DNA of 64,000 nt from [Ruminococcus] lactaris ATCC 29176 (GTDB lineage Bacteria; Bacillota; Clostridia; Lachnospirales; Lachnospiraceae), in contig NZ_CP102292.1 of NCBI RefSeq assembly GCF_025152405.1, forward strand, positions 1,054,001 to 1,118,000, written 5' to 3'. Below are positions 18,629-27,826 of the stretch, piece by piece. The translations under genes and the position numbers were made by a program. Each line of letters opens with the position of its first letter. The stretch's first letter is position 1. A model generated the notes under the pieces. It was not told where the DNA came from. It did no database searches and saw only the letters and a program-made list of their open reading frames with translations.

Positions 18629-18657
18629 ATTATATAGGAAGAAAGGTCCGGGTGCAA
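18629..18657 (-). promoter_or_regulatory. Promoter of aroC-potA-potB-potCD
   Basis: On the minus strand TTGCAC (18657-18652) and TATAAT (18634-18629) are separated by 17 bases; the aroC start is about 150 bases downstream. Confidence 0.8.
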
Positions 18658-18668
18658 GAATATTTAAG

Positions 18669-18739
18669 ATGCCAGGGTTGTGGGAGTGCGTAGCACGGAG
18701 CAATCCGTAGGCATCAAAGTCGGGGGTTTTTGCCCCGAC
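18669..18739. repeat. Small structured intergenic element
   Basis: Between the divergent promoters, GATGCC (18669-18674) pairs with GGCATC (18710-18715), enclosing GTGC-GTA-GCAC (18686-18696) and ACGGA-GCAA-TCCGT (18696-18709, a GNRA-type loop). A second hairpin, GTCGGGG/CCCCGAC, follows at 18719-18739. No T-run follows on either strand, so it is not a plain terminator. The 15-mer AGCACGGAGCAATCC (18692-18706) also occurs at 4676-4690 in the tRNA-Leu leader. Function unknown; a dispersed repeat is possible. Confidence 0.5.
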
Positions 18740-18798
18740 ATCTATTTAAGATTCAATGAAGAAAAAAAGAAGGTCTGTACTTTTGAATATTTTCGTAA

Positions 18799-18804
18799 TA
18801 TAAT
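18799..18804 (+). promoter_or_regulatory. -10 box of the L,D-transpeptidase gene
   Basis: TATAAT at 18799-18804 lies 46 bases before the start codon; no clear -35 hexamer is seen (CTGTAC with an 18-base spacer is the best), so an activator may be involved. Confidence 0.5.
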
Positions 18805-18844
18805 AGCTTAGTGGAAAAAGAGAAAAGGGAGGAAATAATGGCAG

Positions 18845-20437
18845 ATGAGTAAAAAGAAAAAAGATATTTCCGAGGCGGTTACTCTTGAAAGTACGGATGA
18901 AAATATAGTAGTAGCAGATACAGAGGCAGAGGGAGAGCCATCTGTGTCAGAAGAGAAAGAAGAAAAGAAAAAGAAGCATAAGGAAAAGAATGGCGACAGA
19001 AAGCGGAAAAGACGTAAAAGAAGGAAGAAAAAAGAAAGAAAGAAGCTTGGAAAGAAGGGATGGATGATCATCGGTGGCGTGATTGCCGGTATCGTGCTGA
19101 TTTATCTTGGCATTTCAGCTTATTTCATAGGGCATTTTTATGTGAATACGCAAATCAACGGAAAAGATTTTTCGGGAAAGAATGCTGAAGCTGTGAAAAA
19201 ATACATCAAAGAGCAGGTGGACGGTTATGAACTTAAGATCATAGAGCAGAACCAGCAGACGGATGTGATTCGCGGAACGGATATTTCTTTGGAATATAAA
19301 GAGAATGGATCCATCCAGAAAGCACTGGACGGACAGAATCCGCTGCTCTGGCCGAAAGCATTTTTCTCCAAGAGTTCAACGGATGTTACTGTGGAGGTAG
19401 GTTTTGACGAGAACGCTTTGGAAAGTGAAATCCAGTCCATCCAGGCGGTGACGCAGGATCAGACCGAGCCACAGTCTGCCCATCCGCAGTTTGATGGTAC
19501 TTCTTTTGTTGTAGAACCGGAAGTGTATGGTACGCAGGTAGATACAGAAGTGCTGGAAAAGAAAGTTGAGGAATACATAACAGAGTTCAAAGACGAACTG
19601 AATATGCTGGATGAAGGTTGTTATACACTGCCAAAGTATACTTCAGATTCACCGGAAGTCCAGGCGGCCTGTGATACGATGAATGAGTATCTGAAAGCCA
19701 GTATCACTTATAAGATGAAAGAAAATGTCGTAGTCGACAAGACTCTGATCTCAGAGTGGCTGTCTTATGATGAAAATATGAATGTTACCTTTGATGAGGA
19801 TAAGGTAAAAGAGTGGATGCGGGAATTTGGCAAGACTTATGATACAGTCGGTTCGACAAGAACGATCACGACACCTACCGGCAAGACGGTGAATGTTTCC
19901 GGTGGAACTTACGGATGGTCGGTGGATGAGGCAACAGAAGCCACAGCATTGATCGAGAGCATAAAAAAGGGAGAAGTGATCGAGAAAGAACCAACTTATG
20001 TCCAGACGGCAGCTACCCATGATGCACAGGACTGGGGAAGTACTTATGCAGAAGTAGATGTTACAACCCAGCATATGTGGTATATTGTAAATGGAGCAGT
20101 TGTTCTTGAGACAGATGTGGTAACAGGAAAACCAACACCGGACCGTGTGACACCGACAGGTGTATATTCAATTCTGGAACTTAAGAGAAATAAAACTCTG
20201 ACGGGTACGATCAACCCGGCTACAGGTAAACCGATCTATCAGACCCCGGTTGATTACTGGATGCGTGTGACATGGACCGGAGTAGGCTTTCATGATGCAA
20301 CCTGGCAGTCGGCTTTCGGCGGTACGATCTATCAGACGAATAAGGGATCACATGGATGCATCAATATGCCTCTGAATATGGCAGCAAGTCTGTATGATCA
20401 ACTGAGTGTCGGAACACCGGTCATCATCCATGAGTAA
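18845..20437 (+). CDS. Membrane-anchored L,D-transpeptidase (YkuD domain)
   Basis: L,D-transpeptidases form 3-3 cross-links in peptidoglycan or attach proteins to it. 530 residues: a very lysine-rich cytoplasmic N-terminus (about 1-72), one membrane segment (IIGGVIAGIVLIYLGISAYF, about 76-95), a peptidoglycan-binding-type repeat region (about 105-380) and a C-terminal YkuD domain with the catalytic motif HGCINMPLNMA, where the cysteine is the nucleophile. The start ATG 18845 lies 12 bases after GGGAGG; a nearer ATG at 18838 opens a 4-codon frame (MADE) that stops across the real start, so initiation may be coupled. It is followed 21 bases later by tgt. Confidence 0.9.
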   Translation: MSKKKKDISEAVTLESTDENIVVADTEAEGEPSVSEEKEEKKKKHKEKNGDRKRKRRKRRKKKERKKLGKKGWMIIGGVIAGIVLIYLGISAYFIGHFYVNTQINGKDFSGKNAEAVKKYIKEQVDGYELKIIEQNQQTDVIRGTDISLEYKENGSIQKALDGQNPLLWPKAFFSKSSTDVTVEVGFDENALESEIQSIQAVTQDQTEPQSAHPQFDGTSFVVEPEVYGTQVDTEVLEKKVEEYITEFKDELNMLDEGCYTLPKYTSDSPEVQAACDTMNEYLKASITYKMKENVVVDKTLISEWLSYDENMNVTFDEDKVKEWMREFGKTYDTVGSTRTITTPTGKTVNVSGGTYGWSVDEATEATALIESIKKGEVIEKEPTYVQTAATHDAQDWGSTYAEVDVTTQHMWYIVNGAVVLETDVVTGKPTPDRVTPTGVYSILELKRNKTLTGTINPATGKPIYQTPVDYWMRVTWTGVGFHDATWQSAFGGTIYQTNKGSHGCINMPLNMAASLYDQLSVGTPVIIHE

Positions 20438-20458
20438 TAGAATAAATGAGGTTTAATT

Positions 20459-21586
20459 ATGTACGAACTAATAAAAAGAGACGGGATGGCAAAACGTGGA
20501 CGTCTGACGACCGTGCATGGCACGATCGAGACTCCGGTATTTATGAATGTTGGTACTGCCGCTGCAATCAAAGGCGGAGTATCAACGGATGATCTGCGAC
20601 AGATCAAGACGCAGGTAGAGCTTTCCAACACTTATCATCTTCATGTGAGACCGGGGGATGAGGTAGTAAAAAAATTGGGAGGACTTCATAAGTTTATGAA
20701 CTGGGATAAGCCGATCCTTACGGACTCGGGCGGATTTCAGGTCTTTTCACTTGCATCATTAAGAAAAATCAAAGAGGAAGGCGTTCATTTTAATTCCCAT
20801 ATTGATGGAAGAAAGATCTTTATGGGACCGGAGCAGAGTATGCAGATCCAGTCCAATCTGGCTTCTACGATTGCCATGGCATTTGATGAGTGTCCATCCA
20901 GTGTGGCTGATAAGAAGTATATGGCAAATTCTGTGGCACGTACCACTCGCTGGCTGAAACGCTGTAAAGATGAGATGGCAAGACTGAATGCACTGCCGGA
21001 TACGATCAACCCACAGCAGATGTTGTTTGGCATCAACCAGGGAGGTATTTACGAAGATATCCGTATTGAACATGCACAGCAGATTTCAGAACTGGATCTG
21101 GATGGTTATGCGGTCGGTGGTCTGGCAGTAGGAGAAAGCCATGAAGAAATGTACCGCATTTTGGATGAAGTTGTACCGCATCTTCCGACGAATAAGCCGA
21201 CTTATCTGATGGGAGTTGGAACACCGGCGAATATTCTTGAAGCGGTTGACCGTGGAGTAGATTTCTTTGACTGTGTTTATCCATCAAGAAATGGAAGACA
21301 TGGACATGTCTATACGAACCATGGAAAGATGAATCTTTTCAATGCAAAATATGAACTGGATGACCGTCCGATCGAAGAGGGGTGTGGCTGCCCTGCATGC
21401 AGAAGCTACAGCCGTGCTTATATCCGTCACTTGCTGAAAGCAAAAGAGATGCTGGGTATGAGATTATGTGTTCTCCATAATCTGTATTTCTATAATACAA
21501 TGATGGAAGAAATCCGGGATGCGATTGATGCCGGGGAATATAAGGCATATAAGAAACGGAAACTGGAAGGAATGGAGCAAAAATAG
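20459..21586 (+). CDS. tgt: tRNA-guanine transglycosylase
   Basis: Exchanges G34 for the queuine precursor preQ1 in tRNAs with GUN anticodons. 375 residues with the catalytic and substrate motifs DSGGFQVFSL (about 92-101), FDECPS (about 143), the nucleophile region GVDFFDCVYPSRNGRHG (about 264) and the zinc site CGCPACRSYSRAYIRHL (about 306-322). GAGGTTTAATT precedes ATG 20459 with a moderate ribosome site. It is normally followed by yajC, as here. Confidence 0.96.
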   Translation: MYELIKRDGMAKRGRLTTVHGTIETPVFMNVGTAAAIKGGVSTDDLRQIKTQVELSNTYHLHVRPGDEVVKKLGGLHKFMNWDKPILTDSGGFQVFSLASLRKIKEEGVHFNSHIDGRKIFMGPEQSMQIQSNLASTIAMAFDECPSSVADKKYMANSVARTTRWLKRCKDEMARLNALPDTINPQQMLFGINQGGIYEDIRIEHAQQISELDLDGYAVGGLAVGESHEEMYRILDEVVPHLPTNKPTYLMGVGTPANILEAVDRGVDFFDCVYPSRNGRHGHVYTNHGKMNLFNAKYELDDRPIEEGCGCPACRSYSRAYIRHLLKAKEMLGMRLCVLHNLYFYNTMMEEIRDAIDAGEYKAYKKRKLEGMEQK

Positions 21587-21615
21587 GAAAAAATTATAGA
21601 ATCTTGTAAAAATGC

Positions 21616-21644
21616 TTGAAGAAATAATTTTTTTTGTGTATAGT
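21616..21644 (+). promoter_or_regulatory. Promoter of yajC
   Basis: TTGAAG (21616-21621) and TATAGT (21639-21644) with a 17-base spacer, 40 bases before the start codon. Confidence 0.75.
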
Positions 21645-21683
21645 AGATTTATTGTGTATCAAAAGTAGTTAGGAGGAGCAAAA

Positions 21684-21959
21684 ATGTCATCAATCGGATT
21701 GATTCTATTTTATGTTGTATTGATCGCAGGTATGTGGTTCTTACTGATGCGTCCACAGAAGAAAGAACAGAAGAGAGTGCAGGCGATGCTCGCAGATATG
21801 GCGATTGGCGATACAGCACTGACAACCAGCGGATTTTACGGAGTTATCATTGATATTACAGATGATGATGTGATCGTAGAATTTGGTAATAATAAGAACT
21901 GCAGAATCCCGATGCAGAAATCAGCGATCGCTCAGATCGAAAAGCCGGGAGCAGAATAA
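21684..21959 (+). CDS. yajC: Preprotein translocase subunit YajC
   Basis: YajC is a small accessory subunit of the SecDF complex. 91 residues with a single N-terminal membrane segment (ILFYVVLIAGMWFLLM), the conserved MRPQKKEQKRVQ immediately after it, and a small C-terminal domain with GDTALTTSGFYGVIIDI. AGGAGG precedes ATG 21684. It follows tgt, the usual neighbour, but has its own promoter and terminator; secDF is not in the window. Confidence 0.95.
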   Translation: MSSIGLILFYVVLIAGMWFLLMRPQKKEQKRVQAMLADMAIGDTALTTSGFYGVIIDITDDDVIVEFGNNKNCRIPMQKSAIAQIEKPGAE

Positions 21960-21993
21960 GCAGACCGGATTAAGTCGGGTCAGAAAAGAACAG

Positions 21994-22033
21994 AGGCATG
22001 TGAAAATGTAAATTCATTTTCACATGCCTTTTT
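21994..22033 (+). terminator. Terminator after yajC
   Basis: A 15-bp perfect stem, AGGCATGTGAAAATG with CATTTTCACATGCCT, loop of 6 bases, then TTTTT. Confidence 0.95.
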
Positions 22034-22101
22034 GCGATGCAATAAGCGAAAGACAGAATATGAAAAATATTAGAGCGTCCTCGGTTTTTTGAGCGAAAGA
22101 C

Positions 22102-22130
22102 TTGAAAGACATACAAAAATGCGGTATGAT
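22102..22130 (+). promoter_or_regulatory. Promoter of leuB-ilvD-ilvB
   Basis: TTGAAA (22102-22107) and TATGAT (22125-22130), spacer 17. The leader to leuB is only about 30 bases, so no T-box or leader-peptide attenuator fits here. Confidence 0.8.
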
Positions 22131-22169
22131 TAGAATTAGTATTTTTACATTTGGAAGGATGAGTGAGAC

Positions 22170-23255
22170 ATGGATATGAATATCGGAGTAATCAAGGGTG
22201 ATGGAATCGGACCGGAAATCGTAGAGGAAGCGATGAAGGTTCTTGATCAGGTCGCAAAAGTGTACGGACATACTATTTCCTACACGCAGCTTCTGATGGG
22301 AGGAGCATCCATTGATGTAGCAGGAGTACCGTTGACTGAAGCGACACTTGCGGCAGCAAAGGCAAGTGATGCAGTACTGATGGGATCCATCGGTGGAGAT
22401 GCAAAGACATCCCCATGGTATCAGTTAGAGCCGTCCAGGCGTCCGGAGGCAGGTCTTTTGCAGTTGAGAAAGGGTCTGAACTTATTCGCAAACCTAAGAC
22501 CGGCAGTTCTTTATGAAGAACTGAAAGGGGCATGCCCTCTGAAAGAGGAGATTGCAGACCGTGGATTTGATTTGATGATCATGAGAGAACTGACGGGAGG
22601 TCTGTATTTCGGAAAGAGAAGTACGGAAGAGATCGACGGAGTTGTGACAGCAAAGGATGAGCTGACTTATAATGAGAACGAGATCCGCAGAATCGCAAGA
22701 CGCGGATTTGATATTGCAATGAAGAGAAGAAAAAAGGTGACCAGCGTAGATAAAGCGAATGTCCTTGACTCATCCAGATTATGGCGTAAGATCGTAGAGG
22801 AAGTTGCAGCAGATTATCCGGAGGTAGAGTTAGAGCATATGCTGGTTGATAACTGTGCAATGCAGCTTGTAAAAGATCCGGCACAGTTTGACGTTATCCT
22901 CACAGAAAATATGTTCGGAGATATTCTGTCGGATGAAGCGAGCATGGTAACGGGTTCGATCGGAATGCTGGCGAGTGCAAGTCTGAATGATACGAAGTTC
23001 GGTCTGTATGAGCCAAGTGGCGGTTCTGCACCGGATATTGCAGGCCAGGGTATTGCCAATCCGATCGCAACGATCCTGTCCGCAGCAATGATGCTGAGAT
23101 TTTCTTTTGATCTTGACAAAGAGGCTGATGCGATTGAGGCAGCGGTGGCAGCAGTATTGAAAGATGGTTACCGTACGATCGATATCATGTCAGATGGCAG
23201 GAAGCAGATCGGTACAGCAGAGATGGGTGACAGGATCTGCTCCTATATTAAATGA
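22170..23255 (+). CDS. leuB: 3-isopropylmalate dehydrogenase
   Basis: Oxidatively decarboxylates 3-isopropylmalate to 2-ketoisocaproate in leucine synthesis, using NAD. 361 residues: GDGIGPEIV (about 9-17), the arginine segment LRKGLNLFANLRPA, MRELTGGLYFG, the catalytic lysine/aspartate segments VTSVDKANVLD and TENMFGDILSDEASMVTGSIGMLASAS (quoted in part) and GSAPDIAGQGIANP. It heads leuB-ilvD-ilvB; leuA, leuCD, ilvC and a small AHAS subunit are not in the window, so the branched-chain pathway is dispersed. GGAAGG lies 11 bases before ATG 22170; a second ATG is two codons on. Confidence 0.95.
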   Translation: MDMNIGVIKGDGIGPEIVEEAMKVLDQVAKVYGHTISYTQLLMGGASIDVAGVPLTEATLAAAKASDAVLMGSIGGDAKTSPWYQLEPSRRPEAGLLQLRKGLNLFANLRPAVLYEELKGACPLKEEIADRGFDLMIMRELTGGLYFGKRSTEEIDGVVTAKDELTYNENEIRRIARRGFDIAMKRRKKVTSVDKANVLDSSRLWRKIVEEVAADYPEVELEHMLVDNCAMQLVKDPAQFDVILTENMFGDILSDEASMVTGSIGMLASASLNDTKFGLYEPSGGSAPDIAGQGIANPIATILSAAMMLRFSFDLDKEADAIEAAVAAVLKDGYRTIDIMSDGRKQIGTAEMGDRICSYIK

Positions 23256-23293
23256 TAAATGATGATTTCTATATATAAAGAGAGGATAAGAAA

Positions 23294-24967
23294 ATGAGAA
23301 GTGATACAGTAAAAAAAGGCATTCAGCAGGCACCGCACCGTTCCCTTTTCAATGCACTGGGACTGACGGAGGAGGAGCTTCAGAAGCCATTGATCGGAGT
23401 CGTAAGTTCTTATAATGAGATCGTTCCGGGGCATATGAACCTGGATAAGATCACAGAGGCAGTCAAGATGGGAGTGGCAATGGCAGGAGGAGTACCGATC
23501 ATGGTTCCGGCAATCGCAGTTTGTGACGGAATCGCCATGGGACATATTGGTATGAAGTATTCTCTTGTAACAAGAGATCTGATCGCAGATTCTACAGAAG
23601 CCCTGGCAATGGCACATCAGTTTGACGGACTGGTTATGATTCCGAACTGTGACAAGAACGTGCCGGGTCTTCTGATGGCAGCAGCCCGTGTGAACATCCC
23701 GACAATCTTTGTCAGTGGCGGACCAATGCTTGCAGGACATGTAAAGGGAAGTAAGACGAGTCTTTCCAGTATGTTCGAGGCAGTAGGTTCTTATGCTGCA
23801 GGAAAGATGGATGATGCAGATATCTGTGAATTTGAAAATAAAGCATGTCCTACCTGTGGTTCCTGTTCAGGTATGTATACAGCCAACAGCATGAACTGCC
23901 TGACTGAGGCACTTGGTATGGGACTGAAAGGAAATGGTACGATTCCGGCAGTATATTCCGCAAGGATTCAGCTTGCAAAGCATGCAGGTATGCAGGTGAT
24001 GGAACTGGTGAGAAAGAATATCCGTCCGAGAGATATCATGACAGAAGATGCAATTCTGAATGCACTGACAGTAGATATGGCACTGGGATGTTCTACGAAC
24101 AGTATGCTTCATCTTCCGGCAATCGCTCATGAGATCGGAATGGATTTTGAGATTGATTTTGCAAATGGAATCAGTGAGAAGACACCAAATCTGTGCCACC
24201 TTGCTCCGGCAGGACACACTTATATGGAAGACCTGAACGAGGCAGGTGGAGTTTACGCAGTTATGAATGAGCTGAACAAGAAAGGTCTGCTCCATACAGA
24301 CTGCCTGACTGTAACAGGAAAGACAGTGGGTGAGAATATTGAAGGATGCGTGAACAAGAATCCTGAAGTTATCAGACCGATCGACAATCCGTATTCTCAG
24401 ACAGGCGGACTTGCAGTACTCAAGGGAAATCTTGCACCGGACGGAAGCGTTGTAAAGCGTTCTGCAGTCTGCGATGAAATGCTGGTTCATGAGGGACCTG
24501 CAAGAATCTTTGAGAGTGATGAAGAAGCCACAGAGGCGATCAAGACCGGAAGGATCAATCCGGGAGATGTCATCGTGATCCGTTATGAGGGACCAAAGGG
24601 TGGACCGGGAATGAGAGAAATGCTCAATCCAACTTCAGCCATTGCAGGATATGGACTGGGCTCAACAGTTGCCCTGATCACAGACGGACGTTTCAGTGGA
24701 GCTTCCAGAGGAGCATCTATTGGCCATGTATCACCGGAGGCAGCCGTGGGCGGCCCGATCGCACTGGTCGAAGAAGGGGATATCATCAAGATCAATATTC
24801 CGGAACTGAAGTTGGAACTGGATGTATCCGATGAAGAACTGGCAGCAAGAAAAGCAAAATGGCAGCCGAGAGAGCCAAAAGTAAAGACGGGATATCTTGC
24901 AAGATATGCTTCTATGGTTACTTCAGGAAACCGTGGTGCAATTTTGGAAGTACCGAAAGCAAAATAA
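23294..24967 (+). CDS. ilvD: Dihydroxy-acid dehydratase
   Basis: An iron-sulfur lyase that makes the 2-keto acids of valine and isoleucine. 557 residues. The cluster cysteines are in NCDKNVPG (about 116) and [18 protein letters not shown] (about 186-203); the catalytic C-terminal region has [20 protein letters not shown] (about 473). GAGAGGATAAGAAA precedes ATG 23294. It lies 38 bases after leuB and 24 before ilvB, so the three genes form one transcript. Confidence 0.97.
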   Translation: MRSDTVKKGIQQAPHRSLFNALGLTEEELQKPLIGVVSSYNEIVPGHMNLDKITEAVKMGVAMAGGVPIMVPAIAVCDGIAMGHIGMKYSLVTRDLIADSTEALAMAHQFDGLVMIPNCDKNVPGLLMAAARVNIPTIFVSGGPMLAGHVKGSKTSLSSMFEAVGSYAAGKMDDADICEFENKACPTCGSCSGMYTANSMNCLTEALGMGLKGNGTIPAVYSARIQLAKHAGMQVMELVRKNIRPRDIMTEDAILNALTVDMALGCSTNSMLHLPAIAHEIGMDFEIDFANGISEKTPNLCHLAPAGHTYMEDLNEAGGVYAVMNELNKKGLLHTDCLTVTGKTVGENIEGCVNKNPEVIRPIDNPYSQTGGLAVLKGNLAPDGSVVKRSAVCDEMLVHEGPARIFESDEEATEAIKTGRINPGDVIVIRYEGPKGGPGMREMLNPTSAIAGYGLGSTVALITDGRFSGASRGASIGHVSPEAAVGGPIALVEEGDIIKINIPELKLELDVSDEELAARKAKWQPREPKVKTGYLARYASMVTSGNRGAILEVPKAK

Positions 24968-24991
24968 AGAAAGTACCAGGAGGAAAGCACC

Positions 24992-26677
24992 ATGCAGTTA
25001 AATGGAGCAGAGATAGTAATAGAATGCCTGAAAGAACAGGGCGTGGATACTGTATTTGGATACCCGGGCGGAGCAATCCTGAATGTATATGATGAATTAT
25101 ACAAGCATCGTGATGAGATCAGACATATCCTGACCTCCCATGAACAGGGAGCAGCCCATGCAGCAGACGGATATGCGAGAGCAACAGGAAAAGTAGGCGT
25201 ATGTCTGGCAACCAGCGGTCCGGGAGCAACTAACCTTGTGACGGGAATTGCCACAGCTTATATGGATTCGATTCCGGTTGTCGCAATCACCTGTAATGTA
25301 GGAGTACCGCTTCTTGGAAAGGACAGCTTTCAGGAGATTGATATCGCCGGAGTGACAATGCCGATCACGAAGTACAGCTTTATCGTTAAAGATGTAAACC
25401 AGCTTGCAGATACGATCCGTAAGGCATTCCGTATTGCGAAGATGGGAAGACCGGGTCCGGTTCTGATCGATATTCCGAAGGATGTAACTGCGAAGAAGGC
25501 AGAATATGAAAAAGAAAATCCGGGAGTTTATAATCGTGAATTTACGCATATAGATGAAAAAGAGGTTGCTGCGGCAGCAGAAATGATCCAGGCATCTGAA
25601 AAGCCATTTATTTTTGTGGGTGGCGGAGCGATTCTCTCCGGAGCAAGTAAAGAACTGAAAGAGTTTGTTGAGAAGACGGATGCACCGGTTACGGATTCAC
25701 TGATGGGAAAAGGAGCATTTCCGGGAACCGATCCAAGATATACAGGAATGCTGGGAATGCACGGAACGAAGGCATCCAATTATGGAGTCAGCGAGTGCGA
25801 CCTGTTAGTGGTAGTAGGTGCAAGATTCAGTGATCGTGTCACCGGAAATACGGCGACATTTGCAAAGAATGCAAAAATTCTTCAGATTGATATCGATCCT
25901 GCGGAGATGAATAAGAATATTATCATTGACCAGGGTGTTGTCGGTGATATCAAGGCAGTTCTCAGGAAATTAAATGAAGTTCTGCCTCAGCAGGATCATG
26001 CAGAATGGATGAAAAAGATACAGGATTATAAGGAAAAGTATCCACTGAAATATCATGAAGGTGTCCTGACGGGACCATTTGTTGTAGAAGAAATCTACCG
26101 TCAGACCAAAGGAGATGCCATTATCACAACAGAGGTCGGACAGCATCAGATGTGGGCGGCACAGTATTTCAAATATACAAAGCCGAGAACACTTCTGACA
26201 TCCGGCGGACTTGGAACGATGGGATATGGACTGGGAGCAGCCATCGGTGCAAAGACAGGATGCCCGGATAAGACGGTGATCAATGTGGCGGGAGACGGCT
26301 GTTTCCGCATGAATATGAATGAGCTTGCGACAGCGGTACGTCATGAAGTTCCGGTCATTGAAGTAGTGATCAATAACCATGTACTTGGTATGGTACGCCA
26401 GTGGCAGGATCTGTTCTACGATGAAAGATATTCCGCAACAGTCTTGAGAGATGCTGTAGATTATGTTAAACTGGCAGAAGCGATGGGAGCAGAAGGAATG
26501 CGTGCCACAACGCAGGAAGAGTTCAGAGAAGCATTCGCAAAGGCACTGGCATCGGGACGTCCGGTTCTGATCGACTGTATGATCGACTGTGATGATAAAG
26601 TATGGCCGATGGTAGCACCGGGGGCTGCGATCAGCGAAGCGTTTGATGAGCAGGATCTGAAAGAAAAGAATCGTTAA
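24992..26677 (+). CDS. ilvB: Acetolactate synthase, large (catalytic) subunit
   Basis: Condenses pyruvate with pyruvate or 2-ketobutyrate, the first common step of branched-chain amino acid synthesis, with thiamine diphosphate, FAD and magnesium. 561 residues with the catalytic glutamate in SHEQGAAHAADGYARA (about 47), FAD-binding central domain, and the thiamine-diphosphate motif GDGCFRMNMNELATA followed by VINN (about 430-458). CAGGAGGAAAG precedes ATG 24992. No ilvN regulatory subunit follows; it may be elsewhere or absent. Confidence 0.96.
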   Translation: MQLNGAEIVIECLKEQGVDTVFGYPGGAILNVYDELYKHRDEIRHILTSHEQGAAHAADGYARATGKVGVCLATSGPGATNLVTGIATAYMDSIPVVAITCNVGVPLLGKDSFQEIDIAGVTMPITKYSFIVKDVNQLADTIRKAFRIAKMGRPGPVLIDIPKDVTAKKAEYEKENPGVYNREFTHIDEKEVAAAAEMIQASEKPFIFVGGGAILSGASKELKEFVEKTDAPVTDSLMGKGAFPGTDPRYTGMLGMHGTKASNYGVSECDLLVVVGARFSDRVTGNTATFAKNAKILQIDIDPAEMNKNIIIDQGVVGDIKAVLRKLNEVLPQQDHAEWMKKIQDYKEKYPLKYHEGVLTGPFVVEEIYRQTKGDAIITTEVGQHQMWAAQYFKYTKPRTLLTSGGLGTMGYGLGAAIGAKTGCPDKTVINVAGDGCFRMNMNELATAVRHEVPVIEVVINNHVLGMVRQWQDLFYDERYSATVLRDAVDYVKLAEAMGAEGMRATTQEEFREAFAKALASGRPVLIDCMIDCDDKVWPMVAPGAAISEAFDEQDLKEKNR

Positions 26678-26689
26678 TTTATGAGACAG

Positions 26690-26712
26690 AAAGAGGCTTT
26701 GTCCTCTTTTTG
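26690..26712 (+). terminator. Terminator after ilvB
   Basis: AAAGAGG and CCTCTTT pair over 7 bp around a short CTTTGT loop, followed by TTTT. The stem is short, so some read-through into serC is possible. Confidence 0.7.
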
Positions 26713-26742
26713 CATATACACGAATAACAGGAGGTAGAAAAA

Positions 26743-27825
26743 ATGAGCAGAGTGTATAATTTTTCGGCTGGACCGGCTGTCCTGCCTGAGGAAGTACTCA
26801 AAGAAGCCGCAGCAGAAATGCTGGATTATAATGGAACAGGAATGTCTGTTATGGAGATGAGTCACCGTTCCAAGGCATTTGAAGAAATCATTACAGCAGC
26901 AGAGCAGGATTTAAGAGATCTGATGAATATTCCAGATAACTATAAGGTGTTATTCCTTCAGGGCGGAGCATCCCAGCAGTTTGCAATGATTCCGATGAAC
27001 CTGATGAAGAAGAAAGAAGCTGACTATATCGTGACAGGTCAGTGGGCAAAGAAAGCAGCAAAAGAAGCTGCAAAATATGGAAAGGTGAATGTAGTTGCTT
27101 CATCTGAAGATAAGACGTTCTCTTATATTCCGGATTGTTCTGATCTTCCGATCTCTGAAAATGCTGATTATGTATATATCTGTGAGAACAATACGATTTA
27201 CGGAACAAAATTTAAAGAACTTCCGAATACAAAAGGAAAGACACTTGTGGCAGATGTATCCTCCTGTTTTCTGTCTGAGCCGGTAGATGTGACAAAGTAT
27301 GGTGTGATCTATGGTGGAGTACAGAAAAATATCGGACCAGCAGGCGTGGTGATCGTGATCATCCGTGAAGATCTGATCACAGAAGATGTTCTTCCGGGAA
27401 CTCCGACGATGCTTCAGTATAAGACACATGCAGATGCAGGTTCTCTTTATAATACACCACCGGCATATGGCATTTATATCTGCGGTAAAGTTTTCAAATG
27501 GCTGAAGAAGATGGGCGGTCTGGAAGTAATGAAAGAGCGTAATGAAAAGAAAGCAAAAGTGCTTTATGATTATCTGGATCAGAGTAAGCTGTTCAAAGGG
27601 ACAGTTGTACCGAAAGACCGTTCTCTGATGAATGTACCGTTTGTCACAGGAGATAAGGATCTGGATGCGAAATTTGTAAAAGAAGCGAAAGAAGCCGGAT
27701 TTGAGAACCTGAAAGGACACAGAACAGTAGGCGGTATGCGTGCAAGCATCTATAATGCAATGCCGTACGAAGGTGTGGTTGCACTGGTTGAGTTTATGAA
27801 GAAGTTTGAAGAGGAGAATCTGTAA
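26743..27825 (+). CDS. serC: Phosphoserine aminotransferase
   Basis: Converts 3-phosphohydroxypyruvate and glutamate to phosphoserine (also used for vitamin B6 synthesis). 360 residues starting MSRVYNFSAGPAVLPEEVL; LFLQGGASQQFAMIP (about 69) and the pyridoxal-phosphate lysine in YGGVQKNIGPAGVVIVI (about 190) identify the family. AGGAGG precedes ATG 26743. I see no strong promoter in the 65 bases after ilvB, so it may depend on read-through. serA starts one base after its stop. Confidence 0.97.
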   Translation: MSRVYNFSAGPAVLPEEVLKEAAAEMLDYNGTGMSVMEMSHRSKAFEEIITAAEQDLRDLMNIPDNYKVLFLQGGASQQFAMIPMNLMKKKEADYIVTGQWAKKAAKEAAKYGKVNVVASSEDKTFSYIPDCSDLPISENADYVYICENNTIYGTKFKELPNTKGKTLVADVSSCFLSEPVDVTKYGVIYGGVQKNIGPAGVVIVIIREDLITEDVLPGTPTMLQYKTHADAGSLYNTPPAYGIYICGKVFKWLKKMGGLEVMKERNEKKAKVLYDYLDQSKLFKGTVVPKDRSLMNVPFVTGDKDLDAKFVKEAKEAGFENLKGHRTVGGMRASIYNAMPYEGVVALVEFMKKFEEENL

Positions 27826-27826
27826 G

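Noticed and set aside
22131-22169. Leader-peptide attenuator before leuB
   Set aside because: Only about 35 bases lie between promoter and start; no leucine-rich peptide or terminator is present.
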